From Pseudomonadota bacterium (lineage in GTDB: Bacteria; Pseudomonadota; Gammaproteobacteria; Burkholderiales; Burkholderiaceae_D), in the NCBI GenBank assembly GCA_023409175.1, contig JAEYIG010000020.1, forward strand, positions 1 through 6,636: a stretch of 6,636 nt of DNA, read 5' to 3'. The number at the start of each line of letters is the position of its first letter. Position 1 is the first letter of the stretch. A program made the position numbers and the translations under genes. The notes beneath the pieces are model-generated. The model had not been told where the DNA came from, searched no databases, and saw only the letters and a list, made by a program, of their open reading frames with translations. This document shows, piece after piece, positions 5,892 through 6,636 of the stretch.

Positions 5892-6478
5892 TGCCAAAAG
5901 AGAGGAACAATCAAAACAAGGCATTAAGGCTGTTTTTCGCCCTGTTGCCGGATGAAAAAACAGTGGCCGAACTCCAACAGTGGCAAACGCACGTCACCGG
6001 CAAGAAAACGCCTATGGAAAACCTGCACATGACCCTGTTTTTCCTTGGAAACCAACCCGAAAAGCACCTGCCCGCATTCAGGCGTTTCATGGAACGTCTA
6101 TCTTTCGAACCGATTGAAATCAGGCTGGACAAGATCGGATTCTTCCCGAAAATCGGCCTCAGCTGGGCTGGCCCATCCGAAACGCCGGTTTCCCTCTGGA
6201 AGTTGTTTGAAGAAACGCGGCAATTTCTGGTTCCGGCCTATCTCAAGGACAAAAGCGAAAATTTCCGTCCACATATCACTCTTGCCCGTCATTCCACGAA
6301 ACCGGAAACAAAAACCGGATCACCCATTATCTGGAAAGCGAAAAGGCTTGTCCTGATGCAATCAATCCCCGGCGGCGAACAAGGGAAGCATCCCGAATAC
6401 CGGATTCTTCACGAGAAAACCGGATACGTTTCAAATTCTGGCAATCAGTCTCCTGCCGTCAGTTTGCGCAATACATAA
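5888..6478 (+). CDS. thpR: RNA 2',3'-cyclic phosphodiesterase (2H family; 2'-5' RNA ligase-like)
   Basis: A 196-residue cytoplasmic enzyme of the 2H phosphoesterase family. It hydrolyses 2',3'-cyclic phosphate RNA ends to 2'-phosphomonoesters and can also perform reversible 2'-5' ligation of tRNA halves in vitro. The N-terminal strand LRLFFALLPDE (13-23) is typical. The two catalytic HxTx motifs are HMTL (47-50) and HITL (129-132), the latter within FRPHITLARH. The start is ATG 5888, giving an ATGA overlap with the MATE stop; AGGA at 5872-5875 lies 12 bp away and ATG 5891 is an alternative. A longer in-frame start at 5774 would add residues lying entirely inside the MATE gene and is rejected. 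The last 20 or so residues are low-complexity and weakly conserved-looking, and the final 34 bases overlap tcdA tail to tail. Physiological role is unclear family-wide. Confidence 0.93.
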   Translation: MMPKERNNQNKALRLFFALLPDEKTVAELQQWQTHVTGKKTPMENLHMTLFFLGNQPEKHLPAFRRFMERLSFEPIEIRLDKIGFFPKIGLSWAGPSETPVSLWKLFEETRQFLVPAYLKDKSENFRPHITLARHSTKPETKTGSPIIWKAKRLVLMQSIPGGEQGKHPEYRILHEKTGYVSNSGNQSPAVSLRNT

Positions 6479-6636
6479 GAGGCGGACGCCAGGCCGAATC
6501 CGGCCGTCACGGCCATTGTCGTTCCGAAGCCTGCCGGATTCAGGCCCGGTATGTCTGCATTTGAATCCTTACTGGCATTTTCCGGATATTTGACCGGTTC
6601 AAGAGAATAGACGGCGTCGATACCGAATTTGTTTTT
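6445..6636 (-). CDS. tcdA: tRNA threonylcarbamoyladenosine dehydratase TcdA, C-terminal part
   Basis: Only the last 63 codons are in the window; the gene enters from the right edge and stops with TGA at 6445-6447. The residues KNKFGIDAVYSLEPVKYP, followed by NPAGFGTTMAVTAGFGLASASYVLRKL, match the end of TcdA (CsdL/YgdL). TcdA is an E1-like, ATP-dependent enzyme that cyclises t6A to ct6A at position 37 of ANN-decoding tRNAs. The ThiF-type adenylation domain and nucleotide-binding motifs lie off the window. Its 3' end overlaps that of convergent thpR by 34 bp, and no terminator for either gene is visible in the overlap. Identification rests on the conserved FGIDAVYS and GFGTTM-AVTAGFG segments, recalled from the family rather than aligned. 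Confidence 0.87.
   Translation of the reverse strand, partial: KNKFGIDAVYSLEPVKYPENASKDSNADIPGLNPAGFGTTMAVTAGFGLASASYVLRKLTAGD

Overview
The window reads as ordinary chromosomal DNA of a betaproteobacterium. GC is moderate, and spacers are AT-rich with A/T runs. The response regulator closely resembles the Burkholderiales RisA/OmpR type. The order type B L31, GT-C glycosyltransferase, MATE transporter and TcdA also fits that group, and Oxalobacteraceae (for example Oxalobacter) would suit the base composition. The taxonomic call is inference. No phage, IS element, CRISPR array, tRNA or rRNA was seen.

Left part, minus strand (1-1615): an ompR-envZ two-component operon. ompR is complete. envZ follows 12 bp downstream and runs off the left edge just after its phosphoacceptor histidine. 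Upstream of ompR (1616-1811) is a divergent intergenic region with spaced TTAC repeats that could be an OmpR autoregulatory site. On its other side is a small predicted exported protein on the plus strand (1812-2150).

Middle (2151-2690): a 237-bp spacer with a long hairpin and further possible leader structure, then rpmE2 (type B ribosomal protein L31) with a strong ribosome binding site. A textbook intrinsic terminator with a UUCG tetraloop ends it.

Right part, plus strand (2731-6478): a translationally coupled three-gene unit. It encodes a large GT-C (PMT/ArnT-like) membrane glycosyltransferase, a NorM-type MATE cation-coupled exporter (GTGA overlap) and ThpR, an RNA 2',3'-cyclic phosphodiesterase of the 2H family (ATGA overlap). 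The 3' end of thpR overlaps, tail to tail, the 3' end of tcdA on the minus strand. tcdA encodes the tRNA ct6A37 cyclase/dehydratase and is cut by the right edge.

Most content is housekeeping or envelope maintenance. No convincing novel multi-gene system is visible. The most useful leads are the putative OmpR box, the structured rpmE2 leader, the altered loop-1 signature of the glycosyltransferase and the uncharacterised exported protein beside ompR.
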